Shown in pieces: positions 23,961-33,444 of a stretch of 64,000 bases of DNA. The notes below the pieces were generated by a model. The model worked only from the letters and a program-made list of their open reading frames with translations. It was not told the origin of the DNA and searched no databases. Position numbers and translations under genes: made by a program. The DNA is from Zantedeschia hybrid cultivar (taxonomy: Eukaryota > Streptophyta > Magnoliopsida > Alismatales > Araceae): assembly GCA_030544215.1 (NCBI GenBank), contig JARZZO010000003.1, positions 17,865,879 to 17,929,878 of the forward strand, read 5' to 3'. The first letter of the stretch is position 1, and each line of letters starts with the position of its first letter.

Positions 23961-24955
23961 AATGAAACTCCCATGTTCGAACAAATAGAGTCGTCATATA
24001 GTCTACGGACCCAGACTCAGCCTAAGTTGCCGAGCCAACTTAGCCTATCTAGTTCGAAGGAAGGAGGGAAGGTACGTGCTACAAAAAACTAATAAATCGT
24101 TATATAGATTTTTGTATAACTTTTGTACAATTTTTTGCATACAAAGCGACAATATCGGTTCCTCTGGAGGCCAATATAAAAGTCATAGCCAGACCAACCT
24201 AAAGATAGGATGGACTGTGTAATTGGGAAAGCTTCCAAAACTGACCACTGTCGAAAATCAAGCCACCTTGCAGTTCTGTCCCTGGTGGCGGCTTCCTGAC
24301 CTCCACACTTGTGGCCCACAGGCAGGGCACATTCCACCTATAGGGCAGCAACCCCCTCCTACATAGTCGGAAGGTGGCCTTCGAGTCCAACGAGAGTGAA
24401 GGGCGCCTGACCGAAGATCGAGGCCCTTACAACGGTGCCAAGAATATGGCAACCACCATACGAATGAAATGCGGCACACGGCATATCAACAACTTCCCTA
24501 ACTCCGTCGACTGATCGCATGACCGATCTAGTCATCTAAGAGGAATCGTCAACAACTTCGGACAAAAAGGGCCGCACTGAGCATCTCCCCCCCCCTTCCG
24601 AGCTTAAAGATCGTATGATTCTGACAATCCAGCCCAAAATAACCCATCCGAAATTGCGAGAGAGAATATGAGGCTGTATACCAGTCTAAGAGCCAAGAAG
24701 AACAAGCCCATGATGTAAACAGAGTTGGATGATGACGATAACACCCCCTGCTAGGGGCATGCGAGGGATCTGACCCATGGAAGAAGATCAGGTGATCCCC
24801 CAGACCTACGGAGCAAGAACCTCACCACTGGGACTTGACAATCCCTGATCCAATGTCGGAAGCTCCTGCCTCACCTCGCCTCTAAAAGAAGGAACACCTC
24901 TATCAAGCCCCCCCAAAAGAGGAAACCCTATTCCCCGCAAGGGTGGTACCTCCTA
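23961..24955. other. 3' part of the old Tat element, no ORF recognised
   Basis: Moderately GC-rich sequence between the tandem array and the young element. It includes short relics of the array (CTCCTGCCTCACCTCGCCTC near 24865). Short minus-strand ORFs at 24089-24480 show no known domain. I read it as non-coding internal sequence of the old element, which resumes at 39539. Confidence 0.5.
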
Positions 24956-24960
24956 GGAGG
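24956..24960. repeat. Target-site duplication, left copy (GGAGG)
   Basis: GGAGG directly precedes the 5' LTR and is repeated directly after the 3' LTR at 39534-39538. Five bases is the usual duplication made by Ty3/gypsy integrases, so the element is complete and sits at its original insertion site. Confidence 0.95.
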
Positions 24961-25155
24961 TGTAGACACGCTAATTTTGACATCATTTTGAGTAAATTTC
25001 ATATCATATAATAATGCCTCAGAATGGTCTGATAATTAATCATTAATTAATTTTTATTGATCTTTTTAAGTGTCGGGTTTAACAGACATGTTTAAGTTAA
25101 TCAATTAAATTGATTTTAGCTCAAATTTCAGTTAAAATATGAAGAATCCTAAAAG

Positions 25156-25440
25156 GCGTCGACCCATGTGGACGCCATTTAGAGTTTATTCCTATTTTAG
25201 CGTTTAAATTTGAATTTTAATTAATTGATTTATTAGCTAAAATGCGTCTGTTAAAGTCGACGCTTTTTAAGTTTCCTAAGCTGTTTTAACTTCTCTTCCG
25301 GATGTTTATCCTTATCTTAATTATGGTAAAAGACGTCTATAAATGTGGACGCGTTTTAGCTAATAAAGATAAAGATAAGTTTTCCCGGATATTTATCCTT
25401 ATCTTAATTTAATCTGAAAGGCGTCATCCATGGTGGACGC
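25156..25440 (+). repeat. Four GCGTC-N10-GACGC palindromes in the 5' LTR
   Basis: The sites are 25156-25175, 25244-25263, 25333-25352 and 25421-25440. Each has 5-base arms GCGTC and GACGC separated by exactly 10 variable bases; the third has ACGTC in its left arm. Flanks are often complementary (AAAA on the left, TTTT on the right). The regular 88-bp period shows that the LTR upstream region grew by duplication of a unit that can fold into a long hairpin with this motif at its apex. Identical copies lie in the 3' LTR at 38406, 38494, 38583 and 38671. Confidence 0.85.
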
Positions 25441-25545
25441 GTTTTAGATAATTACAGATAAAGATGAATTAATCAGTAATTATCTGACGATTAAGGTAGA
25501 TAAATCCGAGATTTTTCTATGTTAATCGTAAACGCAGAAAATGCC

Positions 25546-25553
25546 TATAAATA
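25546..25553 (+). promoter_or_regulatory. LTR TATA box
   Basis: TATAAATA in the context GCCTATAAATACCTTGC is the best core promoter in the LTR and would start the retrotransposon RNA about 30 bp downstream, near 25580. The same box is in the 3' LTR at 38796-38803, where it could drive transcription into flanking DNA. Confidence 0.75.
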
Positions 25554-26290
25554 CCTTGCATCTCAAAGGAAAAAAAAAAAAGAAGAGATTGAGCCACAGC
25601 GTTATAGCGATTTGAAGACCGAAGCAACAACGTCGTAACGCCGGAGCGCTGCCATCGTCATTTCCAGAAGTCGGCATCCTTCTTCAAGATCTTCATCTCT
25701 CCAAAGCTTCAACAAACTGGACTGAGCATAAGTTTTTTTCATATTTGAATTTTTATTTCATCATTCATTAGTTTAATTCTCTCATATTCACTGCATGCAA
25801 CACACACACACCACATCAATTTTCCAAAACCCACCTGTTCTTAAGGGGTTTCAAAGCCATTAAAAACAAGTGAGTTGCTGTTTTAAACATGTTTCTAATC
25901 TTAGTTAGCTTTGATATTTCCATTTAGATTCTCACCATTGTTTTTCCTTTATTTTTCTGTTTCTTTGCCTCTGCTGCATCCAAAAACAACAACAACAAAA
26001 AGAGGGAAATTAAGCACAAAGCCAGGAGACTGGACGATCCTCAATATTCAACAGCAAGAACAAAAGAAGAAAGGGCTCTCTTTCTTCAGCCGGCTGAAGG
26101 AGGGGAACCAAGGGACTCAATCTTCCGCATTCGAACAGGTAGGCGATCAAACTCTTTTGAAGCTTTTTAGTCAAAAGTTTCTGGCGATCACAGCACATTA
26201 GTTGCATTATTTTTTATAGGTTAATTTACCTAAACAACCTAGTTTTTCACATTAATCACATGAGCAATTTTTCAGCACCTACAGCTATTT

Positions 26291-26308
26291 TGGCGATCAC
26301 GGTGGGAC
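26291..26308 (+). promoter_or_regulatory. Primer-binding site, probably tRNA-Arg
   Basis: TGGCGATCACGGTGGGAC begins 7 bp after the LTR. TGG complements the CCA tail of a tRNA, and the rest resembles the complement of a plant arginine tRNA 3' end as I remember it. Minus-strand DNA synthesis would start here. An arginine primer is also known from Ogre-type Tat elements. Confidence 0.7.
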
Positions 26309-27430
26309 CTGGTCTCGCCGTCTTTTAATTTCTTTTGTTCTTGTTATCATCATATCGGGCACCCACGGTGCACCACTTGTGTCTTTCGACACGTCCTCAC
26401 CAATTGGTGAGTGTTTAGTTTAAGTAATTTCCCTCGTGCACCACGTGCATACCCCAGTGGCAAGATCTTGCCTCCACTTTGATTAGTTCAAAAGCTGTTT
26501 TTGGTGATAAAATGTTGTGTGATTGTGTGATTTATTAGTTGTTTAGTTAGTAAATCATCCTGTTTAAAATCTGAAACTAAAAATCTTTGCATGAGTTGAT
26601 TGTTTACTGCATTTTTACCCTGTTTAAGGAGGATTCGACCCAGAAAATCCTTCTGGAAATCTGTTTCTGCGAAATAAAAAGCGTCCAGGAACAGCGACGT
26701 GTTTTTGAAACGCGTCAGTACACCAAGACGCCTTTTAGCTTCCAGACTTTCTCTGCTGTTTGCATTTGTTTCTGCGAAATAATTAAATTCTGTGTTGAAT
26801 AGCGTCGACCATAATCGACGCTATTCAGACAGTTTTTAGTTATTTTCCAGGCTTCTTCTGCTGTCTGCATCTGTTCCCTGCGAAAGAATTAAGTTCTGTT
26901 ATGAATAGCGTCGACTAAAATCGACGCAATTCAGACAGTTTCTTAATTATTTTCAGTTTCCAGATTTTCTGTGTTGAGTGCTAGCTACCTATTACTCTAT
27001 TAAGCATTAGAGGCCATCCAGGTCGCAGGGCATACGCATTGAGGCTAAAACCCTCCTCTTCTTAGGAACACATTACTCGACGTTAGCAACTCTCTCTGAT
27101 TGGGTTGGTCCCTTGATCAGACTAGAGAAGTTGACGTTGAGACCTCCATAAGTCCCCAAAATCAAGGTATTCCTCCTTGATCATCGGGCTGGTTGTACCA
27201 ATTGAAGTCCCGGCTAGATTCCGAGAACGTTGTGAGAGAGAACCTTAGAGAATAACGGTGGAAATCAAACTGAAACTAGGATCCTTCCTTGAGCGAAATT
27301 GCAGTTTAATCCAATTCAAATAACTCAACAAGGAACCCTGAAACCACGTTAAGCATCCACTTGTTTGATTAATCTCTGCACAACTTGTTTGATTAAATTT
27401 TTGAAAAAAAAAAGAAGAGAATCTAATATC
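26309..27430 (+). other. Retrotransposon 5' leader
   Basis: About 1.1 kb between the primer site and the gag start, with no convincing ORF. It contains four GCGTC-N10-GACGC palindromes (26681, 26712, 26802, 26908), preceded by repeated phrases such as CTGTTTCTGCGAAATAA. This is where packaging and dimerisation signals are expected in retroelement RNA; no such signal was proved here. Confidence 0.7.
26681..26927 (+). repeat. Four GCGTC-N10-GACGC palindromes in the leader
   Basis: The sites are 26681-26700 (right arm GACGT), 26712-26731, 26802-26821 and 26908-26927. The third extends to a perfect 10-bp stem, GAATAGCGTC with GACGCTATTC. The fourth has the same stem with one mismatch (GAATAGCGTC with GACGCAATTC). 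The first two have A-rich left and T-rich right flanks instead. The outer pairs therefore change together, which supports a folded structure more than a linear motif. Confidence 0.85.
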
Positions 27431-30400
27431 ATGTTACTGCGATCAGGCAGAGATTTGAGTATGGCCCAAGACGCCATTATCAACTACGAGGGAGATGCTA
27501 ATGCCCCTCGCAATCCAGATTTCAACTACGAGAACGGGAGAGATGCTGATGCCTCTCGTAATTCTGTTCCCATTCCAGTTCGACATGACGGGAATGTTCG
27601 AACTCCTCTTTTTCATCCGCACGATCAATATCATGATCTTCCTCCGCATGAATATGCGATTCCCAATCCTGACTTTGAGGGGGACATGAATCAGAATGAT
27701 CCCTCACCCTCCGATCCTATGGATCTTGTCAATGCTCTGGGAGTTCTTGCCTCCCAACTGGACCCTCAACAGTTCGAGGCGATCCAGTCTATCTTGAAGG
27801 GGAAGGCACCCATGCAGCCTGCTGAGCCGAACCCTGTGGCTCCCCCCGTTGTTTCTCAACGACCTCCTCCTCCTCCTCCTCATATCCATCAGGCCATGGA
27901 AGGCCTTCATCTTACTTCTCGGCCAACTGGGCCACAACTTTCTTCATCTAGGCAACCGGCTAGACCGCAGACGCCCATTTATCAAAACGCCCTCGGGCAT
28001 GGCGGAAGCTCTGCCGGACCTCATCCTTATTATCCTCCTTGTCCAACGTACTCTAGGCAGCAGGCCTATCAGGTACTTCCTCCTCCTCCTCCTCCCCAGG
28101 CAGATCTAACCACACAGACGTTGCTGGCCAAGATGGAACGCATGGATGAACAGTTCAACAATCTTCAGAAAATGATGGGAGTTAAAGCTGTGCCAGAAAT
28201 TAATTTACCGAGCCTGCCAGTGTTTCACCTGCCACCCTCTGAAATGCCAGTGTATCGAAAGTATAACGGTACTGGTAACCCCTTCACGCACTTGAAGGAG
28301 TTCATGTACGAGTCCTCTTTCTGGCAGAATGATAAGAGGTCATTGGCTTTCTTGTTCAGGAGATCCTTAGAGGGACCAGCCCTCGAGTGGTTCTTTTCTC
28401 TAGAACCCTCAGAAGTAGAGGACTACGGTATCGTTTCACGTAAATTTATCCAACGATACCAGGACCGAGTTGCACCCTCCTTGTCTATTACGGATCTTAT
28501 TGCAGAAAAGATGAAACCGGACGAGGAGTTTGTCAGTTTCGCTGACAGGTGGCGGGGTTTGGCTGAAAAAGTGAAGGATCATTTGTCTGAATCTGAACAA
28601 GTGAAGATGCTAATTTCTAATGCCACTCCCCAGTTCAAGCTAGTCCTCTCCTTGAACAACTTGACGAACATGGCAGAGCTCTATGAAAGAGCACGGTACT
28701 GCCAGAATGCTTTCAAGGACGCTACGTTCTCTAGCGTTTTTGATCCTCATAGACCCAGCAGGCCTCCACCTCGGAAGCCTGCAGTGCCAAATTCTCCTAG
28801 CTCAGGTCCAACTACTGAGGGCACGCTCTCTCACGAGCAGGTCAGTACAATGAACAATAATTCGCCCCAGTTTGTGAGGAATCAGCAGTACCAGAGGCCA
28901 TCACAGCCGAGCCAGCAGGGGTACAGGCAACAGCAGAACCCCCATTACCAACAACAGTACCAGCGGCCCCAGCAGCCGAGTCAGCAACAGCAACAGCCGC
29001 AACGTCAGTATCAGCAGCCCCCTCAGCAGCAGTATCAGCAGCCACATCAGCAGCAACAGCAACAGCCTCAGTACCAGCCGCGTGCACCGCCGGCGTACCA
29101 CAATGTCCCTCCTCCTGGTGACTACAACCAGCAGAGAAGACCTCCAGGCCCGAAAAGGGCAGAATACCCGGCCCTCCCAGAATCCTTGGCGGATATCTTT
29201 AGTGCTTTAATGGCAGCCAATGCCTTAGTTTTGCCGAGAGAGAAGGCCGTTTGGCCTCAAAATGCCGATACGTCTAGGTATTGCTACTTCCACAGGCAAC
29301 CTGGGCATACCGTTGACACCTGCTTCCAATTCAGAGATTATATCCATGATCTCAACGAGCAGGGCGGCATTGACTGGGAGGAAATGAAGAAGTACATAAC
29401 AGCCTTGAAGGCAAGGAGACCGCAGCAGCAGCAGCAGCAAGCAAGACCACAGGCACCAGCAGTAGCACCACCCAACATGGGCATAGTGCAAAATCCACTC
29501 CCGGAGCATCAGAACCAAAACCAGGTTGCTCCCATCTTGACGAACAGCCAGTCTGAGGCTGGTCGTGGGCAGCAATGGAGAATAGAGGACTCTTCCTCTC
29601 TTTGTTCAACAGGACACATTCAAAGTACCGCAGAGCGACCACCACGCCGCACCATCCACATACCAAGGCCACAACCCGTTACCATTACCCCCATACCCAC
29701 ACCTACATATCACTCACCTGCGCCCAATAACCCATTACCATTACCCGCCTTCCTTAGACCCATTATACCCCGCACCACTACGCCTCCATCATATAACCCC
29801 CCGCAAACCAATAACGCACCCCTTTTACCATCCAGGCCACTATTACGCATACCATTTCCTACTTCATCCACTACCACTTACCCAGATATGCCTTTACCAT
29901 CTAGACCGCTATTACGCGTACCATTCCCCACTTCGCCAACCACTTATCCATCTACCATCCAACCCTCTAGGCCTTTAATCCGCACCGCGCCATCACCACC
30001 TAGCCCTACACCATCACCTACATACCAACCCCCTACGCCATCCGCACCATCAAACTCTGCGGTACTAAAAGTGTCACCCGGATCCTCCACGGTTGAGGAA
30101 CACGCGCTCCGGAGTGGAAGGATTTTTAACAAGGTCTTTCCTCAGTCCACAGTCAGAGACGGCCCATCACAGCCGACTGAGGAAGCCCACAATGAAGAGA
30201 GTGCACCAGGCACTCAATATGACCTGTTGAAACACCTGGATCGGACACCGGCACGGATCACTATACTCGAGCTAATCAAAAGATCCAAAAGTCACCAAGA
30301 AGCTTTGATGGAATATCTGCAAAAGGTGATGGTCAATGAAGACGTGCCGGTTGAGAAGATTGCAGCACTGCTAGTTCCTCAGGGGGATCAGCCCTCTATA

Positions 30401-32044
30401 ACATTCCATACCTCGGAACTAGCACCGCCAGCAGCCAGAAGCATGGCTCTGAGTATCACGGTCAACATCTGTAAGAAGGCCGTGGATGCATGCCTGGTCG
30501 ACACAGGGGCTTCGATCAATGTTCTACCTCCGAAGACCCTAGAGCTATGCGGTGTGCCCAAAGAAAAGTGGCTGCCCAGCCCCATATCAGTGACAGCATA
30601 TGACAATTCTACCCGTTCCCCTCTGGGAATGGTTTATTTAAAGGTGGAGCTGGGCCCTGTAAGTTATGCAGAGGTTGAATTTCACATTTTGGAAATCGAC
30701 CCGTCCATAAATGCCATTTTAGGTCGTCCTTATATCAAAACTCTCGAGGCGATTCCTTCTACGAATCATCAATGCCTCAAATTTCCTTATAAAGGACGAA
30801 TCATTAAAGTGACGAGCATGCCGATCCTTGCTGCTGCTCATTCCTTGAACATCAAATCTGCTGTTCTACCTGGCCGACAACCTTTCCTGTCGGTATTACA
30901 GGTCTACCGCCCAGTGGCTGATCCTCTGAAAGCCGCTACTATTTCTCCGTATCCGTTAGATGCTATCAAAAGGGGGAAGTGCATGAGTACCCCAGGATGG
31001 AGGATCATGATGAAGAACGGCTACGAGCCTGGGAAAGGTCTGGGCACGCAATTGCAAGGCAGGACCACTCCTGTCAGAAATCATCGAGCAGCACCTGGAA
31101 GTGGTCTGGGCTATAGGCCAATAAAATTGAAGCAAGATCTGGTTCAGAAAGCAGAAATCGAGCAAGGCCCGAAGATCTGGGAGGCAATGTCTACACCACC
31201 TAAAGAAGGCCGAGATCCCTTAACATGGACCCTGTGTACGCACTTTGTGAAAGGGCCCATACTCAGCTATGACAATACGGTAGTCATTACTTCCTGTTTT
31301 GACTTCCATGATATTTATGGGAGGGATTTGGCCAGACACTGCTCCGAATTACTTACGTACCAATCCTTGGAGGCTCTGCGGCCTATGAAAAGGAGGAAAT
31401 TCCATGATCCCGAATGTGAATGGTACAGGTGGTTCGATCTGAGGGACCTCTATATTGCACTGAACAGACTATTTCTAGATCCTGCAGAACCTAAGTGGCC
31501 ACCGCAGATTGATGAATTGATTGAAAGCCCTGGTGCTATATTTGACAAACGGATACTGCTATCTGAAGAAACTGACGAAGGGGAGCCAGATGACCCCTAC
31601 GAAGCTGGTTATACAACGGATCTGCTCTGGAGGGGGACATATCCTTCACATGTCTTCATGCTCCATACTCTTTTCCGTACATTGCTCTTGACCCCGACTT
31701 GGTCGCGGGTCATAATTGAAGATATTCCACGGGCTCCGCCCGTCATAATTACTCTGTCCCCTCGGGACATTATACCACAACCTCCTCTCGATCTAGAGAG
31801 GTTGCATGATCTAATCTGGGACATATTACTATATGATCCCCCCAATCCTTTGGCCTTAGTGCCACTTCCTCCGTCTGATTCTCCTTCCATTCACATTCAT
31901 TCCTGCTTTATGTTTAATTCTTTCATTTTCCAAAAAAAAACGCCAATTTGGCAACAAATTCTTCCCAAATCCTCATTGAGGAAACATCCTACTTGTCCGA
32001 TTGCACCCCACCACGCGGGTCCTTCGGTCAAGATTCTCTCTTAG
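27431..32044 (+). CDS. gag-pro: Gag-protease polyprotein with G-patch (Tat element)
   Basis: The open frame begins upstream without ATG. The first in-frame ATG is 27431, giving 1,537 residues that start MLLRSGRDLS. In order it has a Pro-rich N-terminal part, the retrotransposon Gag core (about 28270-28700; EGPALEWFFSL, DRWRGLAEKV), a Gln/Pro-rich stretch (28860-29090), a zinc knuckle of form C-x2-H-x4-H-x4-C (29282-29323), a Pro-rich region with three diverged PSRPLLR repeats (29820-29985), and an aspartic protease with LVDTGASINVLP (Asp codon 30500) and AILGRPY. A G-patch-like segment follows (about 30990-31110; GYEPGKGLG and GSGLGYRP). The last roughly 290 residues (31160-32041) match nothing I know. 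Gag forms the particle; the protease cleaves the polyprotein. The frame overlaps pol by about 127 bp. Confidence 0.9.
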   Translation: MLLRSGRDLSMAQDAIINYEGDANAPRNPDFNYENGRDADASRNSVPIPVRHDGNVRTPLFHPHDQYHDLPPHEYAIPNPDFEGDMNQNDPSPSDPMDLVNALGVLASQLDPQQFEAIQSILKGKAPMQPAEPNPVAPPVVSQRPPPPPPHIHQAMEGLHLTSRPTGPQLSSSRQPARPQTPIYQNALGHGGSSAGPHPYYPPCPTYSRQQAYQVLPPPPPPQADLTTQTLLAKMERMDEQFNNLQKMMGVKAVPEINLPSLPVFHLPPSEMPVYRKYNGTGNPFTHLKEFMYESSFWQNDKRSLAFLFRRSLEGPALEWFFSLEPSEVEDYGIVSRKFIQRYQDRVAPSLSITDLIAEKMKPDEEFVSFADRWRGLAEKVKDHLSESEQVKMLISNATPQFKLVLSLNNLTNMAELYERARYCQNAFKDATFSSVFDPHRPSRPPPRKPAVPNSPSSGPTTEGTLSHEQVSTMNNNSPQFVRNQQYQRPSQPSQQGYRQQQNPHYQQQYQRPQQPSQQQQQPQRQYQQPPQQQYQQPHQQQQQQPQYQPRAPPAYHNVPPPGDYNQQRRPPGPKRAEYPALPESLADIFSALMAANALVLPREKAVWPQNADTSRYCYFHRQPGHTVDTCFQFRDYIHDLNEQGGIDWEEMKKYITALKARRPQQQQQQARPQAPAVAPPNMGIVQNPLPEHQNQNQVAPILTNSQSEAGRGQQWRIEDSSSLCSTGHIQSTAERPPRRTIHIPRPQPVTITPIPTPTYHSPAPNNPLPLPAFLRPIIPRTTTPPSYNPPQTNNAPLLPSRPLLRIPFPTSSTTTYPDMPLPSRPLLRVPFPTSPTTYPSTIQPSRPLIRTAPSPPSPTPSPTYQPPTPSAPSNSAVLKVSPGSSTVEEHALRSGRIFNKVFPQSTVRDGPSQPTEEAHNEESAPGTQYDLLKHLDRTPARITILELIKRSKSHQEALMEYLQKVMVNEDVPVEKIAALLVPQGDQPSITFHTSELAPPAARSMALSITVNICKKAVDACLVDTGASINVLPPKTLELCGVPKEKWLPSPISVTAYDNSTRSPLGMVYLKVELGPVSYAEVEFHILEIDPSINAILGRPYIKTLEAIPSTNHQCLKFPYKGRIIKVTSMPILAAAHSLNIKSAVLPGRQPFLSVLQVYRPVADPLKAATISPYPLDAIKRGKCMSTPGWRIMMKNGYEPGKGLGTQLQGRTTPVRNHRAAPGSGLGYRPIKLKQDLVQKAEIEQGPKIWEAMSTPPKEGRDPLTWTLCTHFVKGPILSYDNTVVITSCFDFHDIYGRDLARHCSELLTYQSLEALRPMKRRKFHDPECEWYRWFDLRDLYIALNRLFLDPAEPKWPPQIDELIESPGAIFDKRILLSEETDEGEPDDPYEAGYTTDLLWRGTYPSHVFMLHTLFRTLLLTPTWSRVIIEDIPRAPPVIITLSPRDIIPQPPLDLERLHDLIWDILLYDPPNPLALVPLPPSDSPSIHIHSCFMFNSFIFQKKTPIWQQILPKSSLRKHPTCPIAPHHAGPSVKILS
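29818..29985 (+). repeat. Intragenic Pro-rich repeats in gag-pro
   Basis: Three diverged tandem copies encode PSRPLLR(I/V)PFPTS.TTYP-like peptides of about 20-25 residues; the last ends PSRPLIR. It is a low-complexity linker between the zinc knuckle and protease. Such linkers vary quickly between related elements. Confidence 0.75.
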
Positions 32045-33444
32045 ATTTACTATGTCCCTCCCATCGGGAGGATTCTCTTGTATTTCCATTTGTATCCCAG
32101 GATTTTCATCCTGCTTCATCTTCATTAGGTTATGATAGTGAAGTTAGGCAGTCTAGTCAGATTAATCAGGTTAGGAAGTCTAGGAAGCCTAAGGGTAGGC
32201 GAATTCCAGATAGATACCTCCAGGACTTAGCTGATAAATGCTCCTCTTGTTCTTTGATCCCTCAGCTTTTAGAAAATCCAATTCAGATGCCAGAAGATTG
32301 CATAGACGATGAGTTAGTCAATGATGGGTACGGGGTATATGAATTAGTGCATGAAAAGGACCCCATTGTTGATGAGGAAGATAACGAGGACGCGGCTGAG
32401 GCATATGCCAGTGGAGTGAAGAGATTTGATGAACCCTCAGCTGCCGTAGAAGAGCCCACCAAAGAAATTAATTTAGGGACTGAAGACGAACCTAAGGTTG
32501 TCCTCGTTAGTAAAAATCTTTCTACAGAAGATGAAAAAGCAATGGTACAAGTGCTAAAGGACTATAAGGACACTTTCGCCTGGAGTTATGAAGATATGCC
32601 GGGGTTAGACTCATCTTTAGTTGAACACAGGTTGACATTAAAGGAAGGAGCTAGCCCGGTCAAGCAGAAATTAAGGCGATTCCACCCGCAAATGGCTTTA
32701 AAGATGAAGGAAGAGGTCGATAAATTGCATAAAGCCAAATTTATTAGAGTTGTCCTTTATCCACAATGGGTGGCCAATATAGTCCCGGTTATGAAGAAGG
32801 ACGGGAAGGTCAGAATTTGCATTGACTTCCGTGATTTGAACCGGGCGTGTCCTAAAGATGATTTTCCGTTGCCTCATATTGATGTACTCATCGATAACAC
32901 CGCTGGCTATGAAACCTTATCATTTATGGATGGATTTTCAGGATATAATCAGATTAAGCTGGCAGAAGAAGATCAAGAGAAAACGTCGTTCACTACACCT
33001 TGGGGAACATATTGTTATGTTGTTATGCCATTTGGATTAAAGAATGCTGGAGCCACCTATCAAAGGGCCATGATGGCAATATTTCATGACATGATGCACA
33101 TAGATTTGGAAGTGTATGTGGATGACTTATTAGTTAAATCGAAGACGAAGGCTGAGCATGCTAAAGTTTTGGCAAGGGTATTAGAAAGATCGAGAGAATA
33201 TCAGTTAAAGATGAACCCCAAGAAATGTGTATTCGGGGTATCTTCAGGGAAATTGCTTGGATTTATCGTCAGCAAACGGGGAATTGAGATCGATCCTAAC
33301 AAGGCGAAGGCTATTAGAGAAATGCCCCCTCCCAAAAACTTGAAAGAGTTGAGAGGATTAATCGGGAGGTTGCAATTTATTCGCCGTTTTGTCTCCCAGC
33401 ACTCACAAAGGTGTAAGCCGTTTTACGAGCTTACCAAGCCATGA
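31918..33444 (+). CDS. pol: Pol, reverse transcriptase part (ends at in-frame TGA)
   Basis: This frame is -1 relative to gag-pro and opens after a stop at 31915-31917. It has no early ATG, so it needs a frameshift or splicing. An A9 run (31932-31940) reads A-AAA-AAA in the gag frame, a classic slippery pattern whose -1 product enters exactly this frame. RT motifs are present: VRICIDFRDLNRACPKDDFPLP, FMDGFSGYNQI, FGLKNAGATYQR and the catalytic YVDD (33115-33126), then KCVFGVSSGKLLGFIVS and the thumb region. The frame stops at TGA 33442-33444 inside the RT-RNase H connection. The same frame resumes right after, so the stop is a point mutation. The enzyme copies retrotransposon RNA into DNA. Confidence 0.9.
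   Translation, partial: FFHFPKKNANLATNSSQILIEETSYLSDCTPPRGSFGQDSLLDLLCPSHREDSLVFPFVSQDFHPASSSLGYDSEVRQSSQINQVRKSRKPKGRRIPDRYLQDLADKCSSCSLIPQLLENPIQMPEDCIDDELVNDGYGVYELVHEKDPIVDEEDNEDAAEAYASGVKRFDEPSAAVEEPTKEINLGTEDEPKVVLVSKNLSTEDEKAMVQVLKDYKDTFAWSYEDMPGLDSSLVEHRLTLKEGASPVKQKLRRFHPQMALKMKEEVDKLHKAKFIRVVLYPQWVANIVPVMKKDGKVRICIDFRDLNRACPKDDFPLPHIDVLIDNTAGYETLSFMDGFSGYNQIKLAEEDQEKTSFTTPWGTYCYVVMPFGLKNAGATYQRAMMAIFHDMMHIDLEVYVDDLLVKSKTKAEHAKVLARVLERSREYQLKMNPKKCVFGVSSGKLLGFIVSKRGIEIDPNKAKAIREMPPPKNLKELRGLIGRLQFIRRFVSQHSQRCKPFYELTKP

Larger units (their letters stand above)
24961..26283 (+). repeat. 5' LTR (1,323 bp)
   Basis: It begins TGTAGACACG and ends CACCTACA, so the ends form the inverted pair TGTAG/CTACA. 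The copy at 38211-39533 matches at a constant offset of 13,250 bp with two differences seen. Inside are four GCGTC-N10-GACGC sites spaced 88, 89 and 88 bp, embedded in diverged tandem units (GGAT.TTTATCCTTATCTTAAT..). A TATA box is at 25546-25553. Downstream of the TATA box are an A-run and CA-rich stretches. Confidence 0.97.

Noticed and set aside
21923..23965. Several ORFs with recurring QMGLNSI- and GDTP-like peptides
   Set aside because: They are translations of the 71-bp tandem repeat, not genes.
25911..26207. ORFs inside the LTR (and their copies at 39161-39457)
   Set aside because: Identical in both LTRs, low complexity, no domain; they lie in the transcribed LTR region without coding evidence.
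27443..31890. Minus-strand ORFs opposite gag-pro
   Set aside because: They mirror the Gln/Pro-rich coding repeats and show no domain. No antisense extra ORF is supported in the young element.
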